Source: an uncultured Verrucomicrobia subdivision 3 bacterium
Lineage (GTDB): Bacteria > Verrucomicrobiota > Verrucomicrobiia > Limisphaerales > UBA11358
DNA: 64,000 bases
Direction: 5' to 3'
Assembly: GCA_903922735.1 (NCBI GenBank)
Contig: CAIXUZ010000025.1
Coordinates: forward strand, 1-64,000
Below are positions 18,102 through 26,936 of this stretch, piece after piece; position 1 is the first letter of the stretch; every line of letters begins with the position of its first letter. The position numbers and the translations under genes are program-made. The notes under the pieces are model-generated. The model was not told the DNA's origin. It was given only the letters and a program-made list of their open reading frames with translations, and did no database searches.

Positions 18102-18716
18102 TTAATCTTCATGTTTCTGAATCGGACATGACCAAGCGGGATCTAGTACGCTTGCAACTATAACCCACATAAAAGCGAATGGAACCGCGCCCAACAAAGA
18201 CAGCATAACAGACCCAATGAGCATGCCACTGGTTTCCCCATGCGACTTCTCGGTTATGCAGAGGTAAATAAACGTACCAGCTGTTTTTAAAAGAAAACAA
18301 ATGCCACAAGCGTAAAACATAGTCTGCCGCAATGGGTGGATGGAAAAACGTCGCTGATAGTAACTCCAGTGAATTGCAATCCCATAAAGTATTCCCATGA
18401 TGAGCGGAGCCCAAAAAGGTAAGTTGGGCGGTCCGAAATCACCAGATGAAACACCAGCCAATGAATGACCAACCCATGCCATCAGAATTCCAGCTGACAA
18501 GCCGGACACAAAACCCGCTCCCAACACTTGACGAAGGGAAAGTTCGCCGCCTTGATTGTGTTGCTTGAGACCTAACCAAGCAGTGCCAGCAGAGAGACAA
18601 ATTCCCAGGATGCCTCCCATGATTCCATTTGGGATCAGCCACATGAAGCCGCTGATGACACCGGTAAATCCGGTCACAAGCATCATGATGAGATATTTCG
18701 AAAACATATAATTCAT
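18102..18716 (-). CDS. Hypothetical polytopic membrane protein
   Basis: 204 residues with about six hydrophobic segments, e.g. YLIMMLVTGFTGVISGFMWLI, GGILGICLSAGTAWLGL, FVSGLSAGILMAWVG, LIMGILYGIAIHWSY, TMFYACGICFLLKTAGTFIY and LSLLGAVPFAFMWVIVA. I recognise no family. Its ATG overlaps the stop of the upstream radical SAM gene by 4 bp (ATGA at 18713-18716), so it is the last gene of a translationally coupled operon. A role in transport of, or anchoring for, the product of the two SAM-dependent enzymes is inference only. Confidence 0.7.
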   Translation of the reverse strand: MNYMFSKYLIMMLVTGFTGVISGFMWLIPNGIMGGILGICLSAGTAWLGLKQHNQGGELSLRQVLGAGFVSGLSAGILMAWVGHSLAGVSSGDFGPPNLPFWAPLIMGILYGIAIHWSYYQRRFSIHPLRQTMFYACGICFLLKTAGTFIYLCITEKSHGETSGMLIGSVMLSLLGAVPFAFMWVIVASVLDPAWSCPIQKHED

Positions 18717-20002
18717 TCCTCTCTGCCGGACATTAGTTGAAAATAATCCGGCAACGACTCACGTCCGGCTTCGGCGCAAACGAGCATACTTTGTTCTGGA
18801 GTGAGGGGAAATTGTCCATGCCCGTGCTTCAATAGCAAAGTGTGATTTTTCTGGATGAAGCAATGACGGCGAGGATTGCCCATGGCACCGGACATGCGAG
18901 ACCAAATCTGTTCCAAGGGCTGCTGTGAAGCATTGCCGAAGCTCATCGCCGTGAAATCGCACGGACACACCTCACCAGCAGAATCAATGTACAAGTGCTG
19001 CGTGCCGGCACCACAACCGAAGAGTTCAGGGCTTTCAATCTGGTTGAATGCGCAGACTTTTGGCTGCAAACCTTGCCGGTTGGCAGTGACATGAAATTGA
19101 CGGATGGCTTTGAGGTGACGCGGTTCCAGAAGGGAATCGGCGTGACTGCGGGACAACAAACCACAAGGCATGGGCTCGACGATGCGCAGTTCGTGCGCAC
19201 CATGTTGTTGGGCAAGCTGGTGGATTTTAGAAAGAAGTTCATCCTCCACCAAAGTGCGGGTGGCAACCGTCCCGACCATTGTGTAGAATCCTTTTTCCCT
19301 GGCTAGTTTCAATGTCGAGCAGGCCTTGGAATGCGCGCCAAGAGCACCGCGCAATCGGTCATGCTCCGCCGCGGAAGGATGATCCAGACTGATGCAAAGC
19401 GACCAAAGTCCTGCCGCTTTCAAACTATCAAGCAAGCGGGCATCAATGCCGGCACCCGAACTAAAAACGATAGTCGATGCGCCCCCCTCGCTGGCAATTT
19501 TGACCAGCAACGGCAGATCGGCGCGCGAACAAGGTTCTCCGCCCGTAAAACCAATGATGCTGGCCCCCAGATGGTGCAGTTCTTTGATGATCTTGCCCCA
19601 CTCTTCGGTGTTCAAGTTGGCGGCCGTCCGGGCTTTGGAGCTACAGTGCCAACAGCGGTAGGAACAGGCATCCGTGACTGCCAGAAAAGCAGATACCGGA
19701 CTGAGCCGGCGGCCGGAAAGCAGGTTTTCAAACATGCGCTCATATGCTGGACCGGGGAAAGGCGGCAGAAACGAATTGATCACCCACTGTCCGCCATGAC
19801 GTGTGATTCTTTCACCATCCAGCCAGCGCCGAACAAAACTAAAACCCTTGAGGCTGGGAATCATCCCCGTCAGTGACTTGTGGATGCCCTTCGGCAAGCG
19901 TTGTTTTCCTTGCCGGCCTAATTGCCGGAGAACCCGTCTTGGGGTTCTAGTAACTTCCGGATCGAGCAGCATCCGAAAGATATGAAAGCTTTGATTTGTC
20001 AT
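18713..20002 (-). CDS. Radical SAM enzyme with SPASM-type C-terminal cluster domain
   Basis: 429 residues. After an N-terminal extension of about 100 residues, the radical SAM core has the [4Fe-4S] motif C113-SYR-C117-WH-C120 and the SAM-binding TGGEP (153-157). The C-terminal part has a cysteine pattern fitting a SPASM auxiliary-cluster domain: C330 (FGCGAGTQHLYID), C346 and C348 (GEVCPCDF), C381, with C317 as a further candidate ligand. The GNASQQPLEQIW stretch is typical of SPASM proteins. Such enzymes often modify peptides, but also other substrates. It overlaps the methyltransferase stop by 4 bp at 19999-20002 and the membrane-protein start by 4 bp at 18713-18716. The substrate is unknown. 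Confidence 0.88.
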   Translation of the reverse strand: MTNQSFHIFRMLLDPEVTRTPRRVLRQLGRQGKQRLPKGIHKSLTGMIPSLKGFSFVRRWLDGERITRHGGQWVINSFLPPFPGPAYERMFENLLSGRRLSPVSAFLAVTDACSYRCWHCSSKARTAANLNTEEWGKIIKELHHLGASIIGFTGGEPCSRADLPLLVKIASEGGASTIVFSSGAGIDARLLDSLKAAGLWSLCISLDHPSAAEHDRLRGALGAHSKACSTLKLAREKGFYTMVGTVATRTLVEDELLSKIHQLAQQHGAHELRIVEPMPCGLLSRSHADSLLEPRHLKAIRQFHVTANRQGLQPKVCAFNQIESPELFGCGAGTQHLYIDSAGEVCPCDFTAMSFGNASQQPLEQIWSRMSGAMGNPRRHCFIQKNHTLLLKHGHGQFPLTPEQSMLVCAEAGRESLPDYFQLMSGREE

Positions 20003-20847
20003 CTTTTCCGGGCAATAGCAGCCGCAAAGTGATGAAATAAATTATTTCTGTCACGGGCCAATTCCGTTTCAAAAAAATCACCGGCGGCACCTGAAAGATC
20101 CAGCATCGCATCAAATCCGGCCATAACCCCAGTTTGCCGCAGCCAGGGGAGAAGTTCGCCCTTGGGCGGTGTGATTTTCTGGAGGCCGTCTTGATGCCAT
20201 TCCAATTCAAAACGGTTTTGAACCAACGCCTGTTGGAGAAAACCCCAGTTTTTTGGAAAACGCGGGAAGGCTGCCAACCGCACATGATTGGGAAATCGCA
20301 ACATGCACCGCTGGAAAACATGAAAGACGGCGGAAAGCGTATCCGAGTAGTTAACAATGAAAGCCAGTGTTCCGCCACGAGACAGCACACGCCCACAGTT
20401 CTCCAATACACGAGTCGAATGCGAATATCCCATCGCCCAGGTGGAAACAATCATACTCACGCTCTCATTGGATTGTGCCTGAAGGAACTTCAACATATCA
20501 GAAACGACACAATGCATATTGGCAGGAGCCTGTTGGCGGGCGTGGTTAAGCATTCCCTGCGAAACATCAATGGCCATCAAGGTTGCCTTTGGATTAATAC
20601 TTGCGAGGTATCTAGCCGTATAACCTGTGCCGCTGCCCAAATCCAGAATCGTCCCAGTCAGACCAGAAGGCAGCCGTTGTAAAAATTCATCAGTCGTGCG
20701 GCGCAAATGACATTGCCAGACTTTCTCATACGTCGCGGCAACACAATCATAGCCGGCTGCCACCTCTTTCGTTCCCAACCAACGGCCCAACAATCCCAGA
20801 CCTGCTACTCTGGCATTCAAATGCGCCAGTTGCAGGATGGATTTCAT
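19999..20847 (-). CDS. Class I SAM-dependent methyltransferase (UbiE-like)
   Basis: 282 residues from ATG 20847. Motif I is TILDLGSGTGYTARYL (about residues 66-81), followed by ATLMAIDVSQGMLNHARQ (motif II) and SMIVSTWAMGYSH/ GGTLAFIVNYSD (post-I/III), the UbiE/Coq5-like arrangement. The frame stays open to a TTG at 20919, but ATG 20847 is preferred because it overlaps the stop of a 30-codon reading frame by 4 bp, the same ATGA junction seen at the other two gene boundaries of this operon. The C-terminal half is less conserved and may bind substrate or the membrane (VFQRCMLRFPNHVRLAAFPRFP). Substrate unknown. Confidence 0.85.
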   Translation of the reverse strand: MKSILQLAHLNARVAGLGLLGRWLGTKEVAAGYDCVAATYEKVWQCHLRRTTDEFLQRLPSGLTGTILDLGSGTGYTARYLASINPKATLMAIDVSQGMLNHARQQAPANMHCVVSDMLKFLQAQSNESVSMIVSTWAMGYSHSTRVLENCGRVLSRGGTLAFIVNYSDTLSAVFHVFQRCMLRFPNHVRLAAFPRFPKNWGFLQQALVQNRFELEWHQDGLQKITPPKGELLPWLRQTGVMAGFDAMLDLSGAAGDFFETELARDRNNLFHHFAAAIARKR

Positions 20848-20936
20848 ACCGGGCCACAACCGGAAGCCACAACTAAAATACCCAACAGCAGAAGAAAGAT
20901 TCCGAACCGAAAATTCCAAAAGAGGTAAAGGTTCAT
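20844..20936 (-). CDS. Tiny lipobox-type or single-TM peptide, 30 residues
   Basis: Begins ATG 20936 and ends at TGA 20846-20844, sharing ATGA with the methyltransferase start. The sequence is MNLYLFWNFRFGIF followed by a hydrophobic LLLLGILVVASG and C27-GPV. The VASG-C stretch fits a lipobox, so processing would leave a four-residue lipopeptide; alternatively it is a small membrane peptide or merely a coupling leader. No ribosome-binding site is visible, but a predicted promoter would place the transcript start only a few bases before the ATG. It is below usual gene-calling length, so confidence rests on the overlap pattern and the hydrophobic design. Confidence 0.45.
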   Translation of the reverse strand: MNLYLFWNFRFGIFLLLLGILVVASGCGPV

Positions 20937-20945
20937 GTTAAACCG

Positions 20946-20973
20946 ATGCTAAGCATTGATGGAGTAACGTCAA
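20946..20973 (-). promoter_or_regulatory. Possible promoter of the radical-SAM operon
   Basis: On the minus strand, TTGACG (20973-20968), a 16-bp spacer, then TAGCAT (20951-20946). Expected initiation near 20939 is about 3 bases before the small-peptide ATG, which would give a nearly leaderless mRNA and explain the lack of a ribosome-binding site. Confidence 0.35.
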
Positions 20974-20990
20974 GTATCCGAAATAAAGTT

Positions 20991-23708
20991 TCAAACCGCC
21001 TGCTGCCCGCCGCCATCGGCCCCGCCGCCATCCAGATCAATTAAAATGTCGCGCGGCTCGGCGCCTTTGCTGGGGCCGACGATGCCGCGGCCTTCGAGTT
21101 CGTCCATGATGCGCGCGGCGCGGGTGTAGCCGAGGCGCAGGCGGCGTTGCATGAGCGAGACGCTGGCCTTCTGTTCGCTGCGGATGACTTCGATGCATTG
21201 CTGGATGATTTCCTCGTCCTCATCAATGCCGCTTTCGATGTCAGTGTTCGCCGCCGGCTTGGAAAGCTGCTGGTGAATTTCCATCTCGTAGCTCGGCTTG
21301 CCCTGCTTGGCGATGAAACCGACGATGTCTTCCAATTCCTTGTCGGTGATGAGCGCCCCTTGCGCGCGGTTGAGCTTGGGCGAACCGGGCGGCAGGAACA
21401 GCATGTCGCCCTTGCCGAGCAATTTATCCGCGCCCATCGCATCGAGAATCGTGCGCGAGTCCACGCGGCTGGCGACTTGAAACGCGATGCGCGCCGGGAT
21501 GTTCGCCTTGATGACGCCGGTGATGACGTCCACGGACGGCCGCTGCGTGGCGACGATGCAATGGATGCCGGCCGCGCGCGCCATCTGCGTGATGCGGGCG
21601 ATGGCCATTTCCACGTCGGCGGGCGCCACGAGCATGAGGTCCGCCAGCTCGTCAATGATGACGACGATGTAGGACAGTTTTTCGGGAATGATGATGTCTT
21701 CCTCGCGCGGGACGATAATTTCCTCGTCCACTTCCACCGCGAAACCATCGGCGCCGGCCTCCACTTTTTCCCGCTTGGCGGCGAGCGGCAGTTCCAATTC
21801 CTGATCCGGCAGCGGCTTGTTCTTGGGCCGCTCGTTGAAAGATTTGATGTTGCGCACACCGCAGCGCGCGAAGATTTTGTAGCGCTTTTCCATCTCGTTC
21901 ACCACCCAGCGCAGCGCGAGGAGAACTTTCTTGGGATCAGTGACGACGGGCACGACGAGATGCGGCAGGGCGTTGTATTGCTGAAGCTCGACGACTTTCG
22001 GGTCAATCATCACAAAGCGGAGTTGATCCGGCGAGAACCGGTAGAGCAGCGACGCGATGATGGAATTGATGCAGACGGATTTGCCGGAGCCGGTGCTGCC
22101 GGCGATGAGCATGTGCGGCATTTCCGCGAGATCGGCGACGATCGGGTGTCCGTAAACGTCCTTGCCCAGCGCGATGGGGATGCGCGCCTTGGTGTTGCGC
22201 CATTCGTCCGATTCGAACAGGTCGCGCATGATGACTTTCGTCTTGATGAGGTTCGGCACTTCAACGCCGACGGACGACTTGCCGGGCACGGGCGCGAGGA
22301 TGTGGATGCGTTCCGCCTTGAGCGCGGCGGCGAGGTTGTTGCTCAAGTTGAGGATTTTTTCCAGCTTAACGCCGGGCGCGGGATGCAATTCATAGCGCGT
22401 GATGGTCGGGCCTTTGGTGATGTCGCCCAATTGCACCTCGATATCGAATTGCGCGAGCGTCTGCTGCATCAGCCGCGCGTTGGCCATCAATTCTTCCTTC
22501 GACTCCGTCGGCTTGACCGTCGTATCCGCGTGCTGGAGAAAATCCATCGACGGCAACTGGTAATTGCCAATCATCGGCACAGAGGCCACGGTCATCGGCT
22601 TTGGCCGCTTCAGCGCAGGCTTCGGGCGCGGCGCGGGCACGGCGGGAACCGAGCCATCGGCGATCGTAATGACCGGTTCCACTTTGGGCCCGGCAGATTT
22701 TTCCGCGTCAGTTTTTTCCGTTTCAACTTTCCCGGCGGCCACCGGTTCAGGCTCGGATTTCGTCCCGCCGGGCTTCGCCTCGGATTTCCGGCCAAGAACA
22801 TCCTCCGTGGTCGCGGCGACGATTTCAGTAGCGGGAATGACTTCGCCCACTTCAACCGCATCGGGCGCGGGCTCCACAACCGGCGGCGGCTCCGGCAAGG
22901 TGGTTTTACGGACGCGCGGGCCTTTGGATTGCGGCACGCTCAAGTCGCGCACGGTCGGTTCCGGCACGGGTAATCCGTCAACCCCAAGACCGCTGGGAAC
23001 TTTCTCCGCCCGCCCGACTTCCTCCTCCAGCCGGCGTTTTTGTTTTTCCAATTCCAGTGCGCGTTTTTCCAGGGCGATTTCCTCAGCGGATTTCAAAGGA
23101 TCTTCAGACGCGGTCTTCTCTTTATTCAGCAAGGCGCGAATCCAGTGGCCAAGCTGGAAATTGGTAAGGAACAAAAGGCTGATCAAACCCAGCGCCGCAT
23201 AGACGATCGTCGCACCAAGGTTGCCGAGCAGAACAAAGCCGTAATCATAGCGCGCCATGCGACCGTAAGTGAGATAGCCGAGCCAGCCGCCGGCGAAATA
23301 GGCGTTAAGATTCGCCCGCAAACTTGAAACCCAGGCGACATTGTTCACCAAATGCAGCAAGCCGGTGAGCGAGACGAACAGCATGAACGTCCAGAGCAGG
23401 CTCCAGCGGAGGCGTTCGCGGAGGTAGCCAAAAATATTCAGTAGATACGCCACGCCGAACGCGGCCAAAATCCACGGCAGCAAATACGCGGCGATGCCCA
23501 GCGGCAAAAATGTGAACCATGCCAGATGTGCGCCGATAGTGCCAATCCAGTTGGCGGTTTCCTTGTTGGGCGGAACACGGACGGAATGAAGATCATAGAG
23601 GTCAAAGGACAGTTGCGCGACGAGCAGCAGCAGCGCCAGCGCCAGCAGCGCGATGCCGATGACATCCGCAAACCCGTTTTTTGAATTATCGCCCGGCTTT
23701 CGTGACAT
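20991..23708 (-). CDS. ftsK: DNA translocase FtsK/SpoIIIE
   Basis: 905-residue septal DNA pump that coordinates chromosome segregation and dimer resolution with division. Order: four membrane helices within the first about 190 residues (DVIGIALLALALLLLVAQL, AAYLLPWILAAFGVAYLL, LLWTFMLFVSLTGLLHLV, ATIVYAALGLISLLFL), a proline/glutamate/lysine-rich linker (about 200-400), then the RecA-like motor with Walker A GSTGSGKS near residue 537 and Walker B-type YIVVIIDELADLM. The C-terminal gamma winged helix is recognisable in QRRLRLGYTRAARIMDELE. Length and order are normal. The motor has a charged insert around GFAVEVDEEIIVPREEDIIIPE. Confidence 0.96.
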   Translation of the reverse strand: MSRKPGDNSKNGFADVIGIALLALALLLLVAQLSFDLYDLHSVRVPPNKETANWIGTIGAHLAWFTFLPLGIAAYLLPWILAAFGVAYLLNIFGYLRERLRWSLLWTFMLFVSLTGLLHLVNNVAWVSSLRANLNAYFAGGWLGYLTYGRMARYDYGFVLLGNLGATIVYAALGLISLLFLTNFQLGHWIRALLNKEKTASEDPLKSAEEIALEKRALELEKQKRRLEEEVGRAEKVPSGLGVDGLPVPEPTVRDLSVPQSKGPRVRKTTLPEPPPVVEPAPDAVEVGEVIPATEIVAATTEDVLGRKSEAKPGGTKSEPEPVAAGKVETEKTDAEKSAGPKVEPVITIADGSVPAVPAPRPKPALKRPKPMTVASVPMIGNYQLPSMDFLQHADTTVKPTESKEELMANARLMQQTLAQFDIEVQLGDITKGPTITRYELHPAPGVKLEKILNLSNNLAAALKAERIHILAPVPGKSSVGVEVPNLIKTKVIMRDLFESDEWRNTKARIPIALGKDVYGHPIVADLAEMPHMLIAGSTGSGKSVCINSIIASLLYRFSPDQLRFVMIDPKVVELQQYNALPHLVVPVVTDPKKVLLALRWVVNEMEKRYKIFARCGVRNIKSFNERPKNKPLPDQELELPLAAKREKVEAGADGFAVEVDEEIIVPREEDIIIPEKLSYIVVIIDELADLMLVAPADVEMAIARITQMARAAGIHCIVATQRPSVDVITGVIKANIPARIAFQVASRVDSRTILDAMGADKLLGKGDMLFLPPGSPKLNRAQGALITDKELEDIVGFIAKQGKPSYEMEIHQQLSKPAANTDIESGIDEDEEIIQQCIEVIRSEQKASVSLMQRRLRLGYTRAARIMDELEGRGIVGPSKGAEPRDILIDLDGGGADGGGQQAV

Positions 23709-23803
23709 GCGGAAAGCGTAACCATTCGCCGCCGCGAGTTCAAAGTTGAAAAGTGCGAATCCGATTTACGCCAGACCTGCCATTTTTCACCGGCCGTCGG
23801 TGC

Positions 23804-23843
23804 GCAAAAAATAAAAACGGCGGAGGAAACCTTTCCTCCGCCG
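23804..23843 (-). terminator. Intrinsic terminator after the HU gene
   Basis: Perfect 12-bp stem CGGCGGAGGAAA/TTTCCTCCGCCG (23818-23829 with 23832-23843), followed on the minus strand by TTTTTATTTTTTGC. It lies 21 bp past the HU stop. Confidence 0.88.
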
Positions 23844-23864
23844 CAACAATAATTCTTTCCAGGC

Positions 23865-24155
23865 TTACTTTTTCGCGCCCAAGATTGCGTCCTTCGCCGC
23901 TTTGGCAACGCGGAATTTCACCACGCGCTTAGCCGCGATCTTGATGGTTTCGCCAGTCGCGGGATTGCGTCCCATGCGGGCTTTGCGATTGACCAAGACG
24001 AGCTTGCCGAGGCCGGGGAGCGTGAAGGTGTTCTTGGCGTTTTTGTAGGCCAGGTTCACGATCGCTTCCAGCGTGGCAGCGGCTTGTTTTTTGGTAAGAC
24101 CAACCGTTTCAGCAACGGCTCCGATAATTTGTGATTTCGTTAAGGATTTTGCCAT
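23865..24155 (-). CDS. hup: HU-family DNA-binding protein
   Basis: 96-residue histone-like protein that bends and compacts DNA as a dimer. Begins MAKSLTKSQIIGAVAETVGLTKKQAAATL (helical dimerisation core, longer than quoted motifs need), then the saddle FTLPGLGKLVLVNR and the arm KARMGRNPATGETIKI containing the conserved RNP intercalation tip, and ends in lysine-rich VAKAAKDAILGAKK. Its own terminator follows. RNase R lies downstream on the same strand's upstream side (73 bp apart), so it may also receive read-through from rnr. Confidence 0.96.
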   Translation of the reverse strand: MAKSLTKSQIIGAVAETVGLTKKQAAATLEAIVNLAYKNAKNTFTLPGLGKLVLVNRKARMGRNPATGETIKIAAKRVVKFRVAKAAKDAILGAKK

Positions 24156-24228
24156 AGGCGCAAAGAATCAATGGCAACACGGCTGAACGCAAGCCTAATT
24201 CCATTGAAAATATCGACCTTCGACACGG

Positions 24229-26466
24229 TTAGCGCGGCCGGCGATGCGCGCTGAATTTCGAGCGCGAATGCGAAGATGGAATCTGTGGACGCGCCGGTTG
24301 CGATTGGGAACCGCGCGCCGAATTCTGAGGCCGGGCAGGTGGGCGATAGCGGTTTTCGCGTTCCCTTCCCTCTTCGCGAGCCAGCCGGAAATCCACCTGC
24401 TTCTTGGAGCTGTCCACTTTGGCGATTTGCACCTGAACCTTGTCACCCAGACGGATCACGCGCCGATTCCGCCGCCCCGTCAATTCGCCACGCGCTTCAT
24501 TGAATTCATAGAAATCGTCCGTGACGCTGGACAAATGCACCAGACCGCTCATCGCGAGGCCAGTCACGTCCACAAAAAAGCCGAAGTTGCGCACATCAAT
24601 CACCAGCGCCGGATAGACCGGCGGTTTCGCCATCTGCAATTGAGCCTTCAGAAACGCATACATCTTCACGTCTTTGCTGTCGCGTTCGGCGTCGGCAGAA
24701 TTGCGTTCCGTATCGGAAATATGCTCGGCGGTTTCCTTAAGCGAAGGGGCCGGCGCGGGGCTTTTCTCAAACAGCGCGCGATGCACCACCAGATCGGCGT
24801 AGCGGCGGATGGGCGAGGTAAAGTGCGTGTATTTGGACTTGGACAGCCCGTAATGACCGAGCGGTTTCACATCGTAACGCGCCCGCATCATCGAACGGAG
24901 AAAACCGATCTTCAACGCCGCACCGATGGGGATGGTGTCCAGCTTCTGCAAGAGCTTCGAAACTTCGGGGCGTTTGGTGAGATTGCCGCACGGGATGTGA
25001 TGGCTGAGCACGTCTTCGCGAAACTCATTGAGGCGCCGTTCGTCCGGCTCCTCATGCACGCGATAAATCGCCTTTTGATTCAGGCTCATCAACTGCGCCG
25101 CCACCGCCTCGTTGGCGAGCAGCATATATTCCTCGATCAGCTGGTGCGAAACATCGTTCTCGATCTTCTCGATGCGCAACACCCGGCCCTGTTCGTCAAG
25201 ACGGATTTTCGTTTCCGGAAAATCCAGCGCGAGTGAACCGGCCTTGAAGCGCAACCGCCGGATTTTTTGCGCCAGCTCATGAGCATCGTGCAGCATCCGC
25301 TCGATCTCACCCGCCGGTTCGCGCTGCAAAATCGCGAACACTTCCTTATAGGTGAAGCGCCGCTGCGAATGAATCACGGCCGGATAGAATTTCGCGCCCA
25401 ACACCCGACCGTCATTCGCCACGAGAAATTCAACGCATTTGGTCAGACGATCCACATTCGGCTTGAGCGAGCAAAGTTCATTGCTCAACGCCTCCGGCAG
25501 CATCGGAACGACGCGGTCCACGAGATAAGTGGAGTTGCCGCGTTTGCGCGCCTCCACATCCAGCGCACTGCCGGGCCTCACATAATGCGACACATCTGCG
25601 ATATGAACCCATAATTTCCAATGCTCATGTGAAATCCGGCGCAAACAAATCGCATCGTCAAAATCCTTGGCGTCATCCGGATCGATGGTGACCACCGGGT
25701 GCCGCCGACAATCTTCACGACCAACGATTTCGGATGCCTGAACCGTCGTTCCGATGGCGCGGGCTTCGGCGAGAACGTTTTTGGGAAAGTGTAAAGACAG
25801 GTTGTATTGGCGCAGCACGGAGAGCATATCCACGCCTTCCTCATCCGGCGCACCCAGCACTTCAATAATCTCGCCCTCGGGATTTATGTGGCGCGATTTC
25901 CATTCCTGCAACTCAACCACAACCTTGTCGCCAACCCGCGCCGGCCGGCCCACATCGCGAGGTTGAGACACATAAACATCATGCGTCATGCGCGGATCAT
26001 CGGGGATGACATATAGCACTTCCCGTCCACGCTGCAGCGTGCCGACGATTTGCGTCCGCTTCCGCTCCAGAACGCGAATCACGGAGCCGGTCTCCTGCCC
26101 GACGCGGTCAGTTCGCAACCCACGCGCCCGAACCTCACGGCGAACCAGCACCCGGTCTCCGGGCAACGCCGTTCCGGTAGCGTTTTCGGGAATCATGATC
26201 TCCTTCAACTCCGCATCGTCGGGCTGCAAAAAACCTTTGCCCTGCCGGTTGATTTGAATCCGGCCCGGAATGAGATCCGCCTCGCGCGACGGAATGTAGC
26301 GATTGCCCTTGGTTCGCGTAATCTGACCGGATTGCTCCAACCCGCGCAACCAGCGCTGCAATTCCTGTTGGCGGTCGGGCGACCAGCGTAGCAGGCGGAG
26401 CAATTCCGGTACGTTGGCCGGGATATAATCCGCACGACCCAAAAGTTTCAAAACTTGATCTTCCAT
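24229..26466 (-). CDS. rnr: Ribonuclease R (RNB/VacB family 3'-5' exoribonuclease)
   Basis: 745 residues from ATG 26466; the open frame extends to 26508 but MEDQVLKLLGRADYIP is the natural N-terminus. Order: winged-helix-like N-domain (VPELLRLLRWSPDRQQELQR), cold-shock domains with GKGFLQPDD and GDRVLVRRE, the RNB catalytic core with HPVVTIDPDDAKDFDDAI (four metal-binding aspartates, near residues 255-270) and HYGLSKSKYTHFTSPIRRYADL, then a C-terminal S1 domain (VIDVRNFGFFVDVTGLAMSG) and an arginine-rich tail rich in Arg, Pro and Ser. RNase R degrades structured RNA and takes part in tmRNA and rRNA quality control. Confidence 0.95.
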   Translation of the reverse strand: MEDQVLKLLGRADYIPANVPELLRLLRWSPDRQQELQRWLRGLEQSGQITRTKGNRYIPSREADLIPGRIQINRQGKGFLQPDDAELKEIMIPENATGTALPGDRVLVRREVRARGLRTDRVGQETGSVIRVLERKRTQIVGTLQRGREVLYVIPDDPRMTHDVYVSQPRDVGRPARVGDKVVVELQEWKSRHINPEGEIIEVLGAPDEEGVDMLSVLRQYNLSLHFPKNVLAEARAIGTTVQASEIVGREDCRRHPVVTIDPDDAKDFDDAICLRRISHEHWKLWVHIADVSHYVRPGSALDVEARKRGNSTYLVDRVVPMLPEALSNELCSLKPNVDRLTKCVEFLVANDGRVLGAKFYPAVIHSQRRFTYKEVFAILQREPAGEIERMLHDAHELAQKIRRLRFKAGSLALDFPETKIRLDEQGRVLRIEKIENDVSHQLIEEYMLLANEAVAAQLMSLNQKAIYRVHEEPDERRLNEFREDVLSHHIPCGNLTKRPEVSKLLQKLDTIPIGAALKIGFLRSMMRARYDVKPLGHYGLSKSKYTHFTSPIRRYADLVVHRALFEKSPAPAPSLKETAEHISDTERNSADAERDSKDVKMYAFLKAQLQMAKPPVYPALVIDVRNFGFFVDVTGLAMSGLVHLSSVTDDFYEFNEARGELTGRRNRRVIRLGDKVQVQIAKVDSSKKQVDFRLAREEGRERENRYRPPARPQNSARGSQSQPARPQIPSSHSRSKFSAHRRPR

Positions 26467-26741
26467 AGGTTTATTCTCGCACAAATCCTTAACACCTCCA
26501 GCAAACAACCACTATCCCAACAGACACAACCCCGAAACCTTAGTCGCATCCAAATCAAGTCGCGACACCAAAAAATCTTGCCACGTAAATAAACACCGTC
26601 TAGTCTGCGGGCCGGTAATAGACGTGTTTTCACAAAAAGAACTAGTGCTGGATTCGCATGGTTAAGCACCTTTTGCAGGATTTTAGCTCTTCGCAAAACT
26701 TCTTTCAAAAACCGTTACACGCTTATTATTTTGAACGGGTT

Positions 26742-26816
26742 GCGCGGTTAGCTCAGTGGTAGAGCATTACCTTGACACGGTAGGGGTCGGAGGTTCGAAA
26801 CCTCCACCGCGCACCA
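26742..26816 (+). tRNA. tRNA-Val (anticodon GAC)
   Basis: 75-nt cloverleaf with encoded CCA. Acceptor GCGCGGT pairs with ACCGCGC; D arm GCTCAGTGGTAGAGC; anticodon stem TTACC/GGTAG around loop TTGACAC, giving anticodon GAC; variable GGGTC; T arm GGAGG-TTCGAAA-CCTCC; discriminator A and CCA. It is preceded by about 275 bp without a gene, and I see no strong terminator after it. Confidence 0.96.
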
Positions 26817-26936
26817 TCTTCAAGATTTCAATGGTTTTATGTTTTTAGCGGTTTCATAAAAAATGAAAGTGCTGACGTCCGGCAATAACCGTTCGCCACC
26901 CCACACGAATTCACCTATCTTTATAGAAATCATCCG

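Noticed and set aside
17743..18105. 120-residue plus-strand protein in the phased array
   Set aside because: Only a TTG start, no ribosome-binding site, and the open frame follows from the 21-bp periodicity; it lies between minus-strand genes.
21147..22973. Long plus-strand open frame (about 600 codons)
   Set aside because: Antisense shadow of ftsK in GC-rich DNA; no domain and His/Arg-rich composition.
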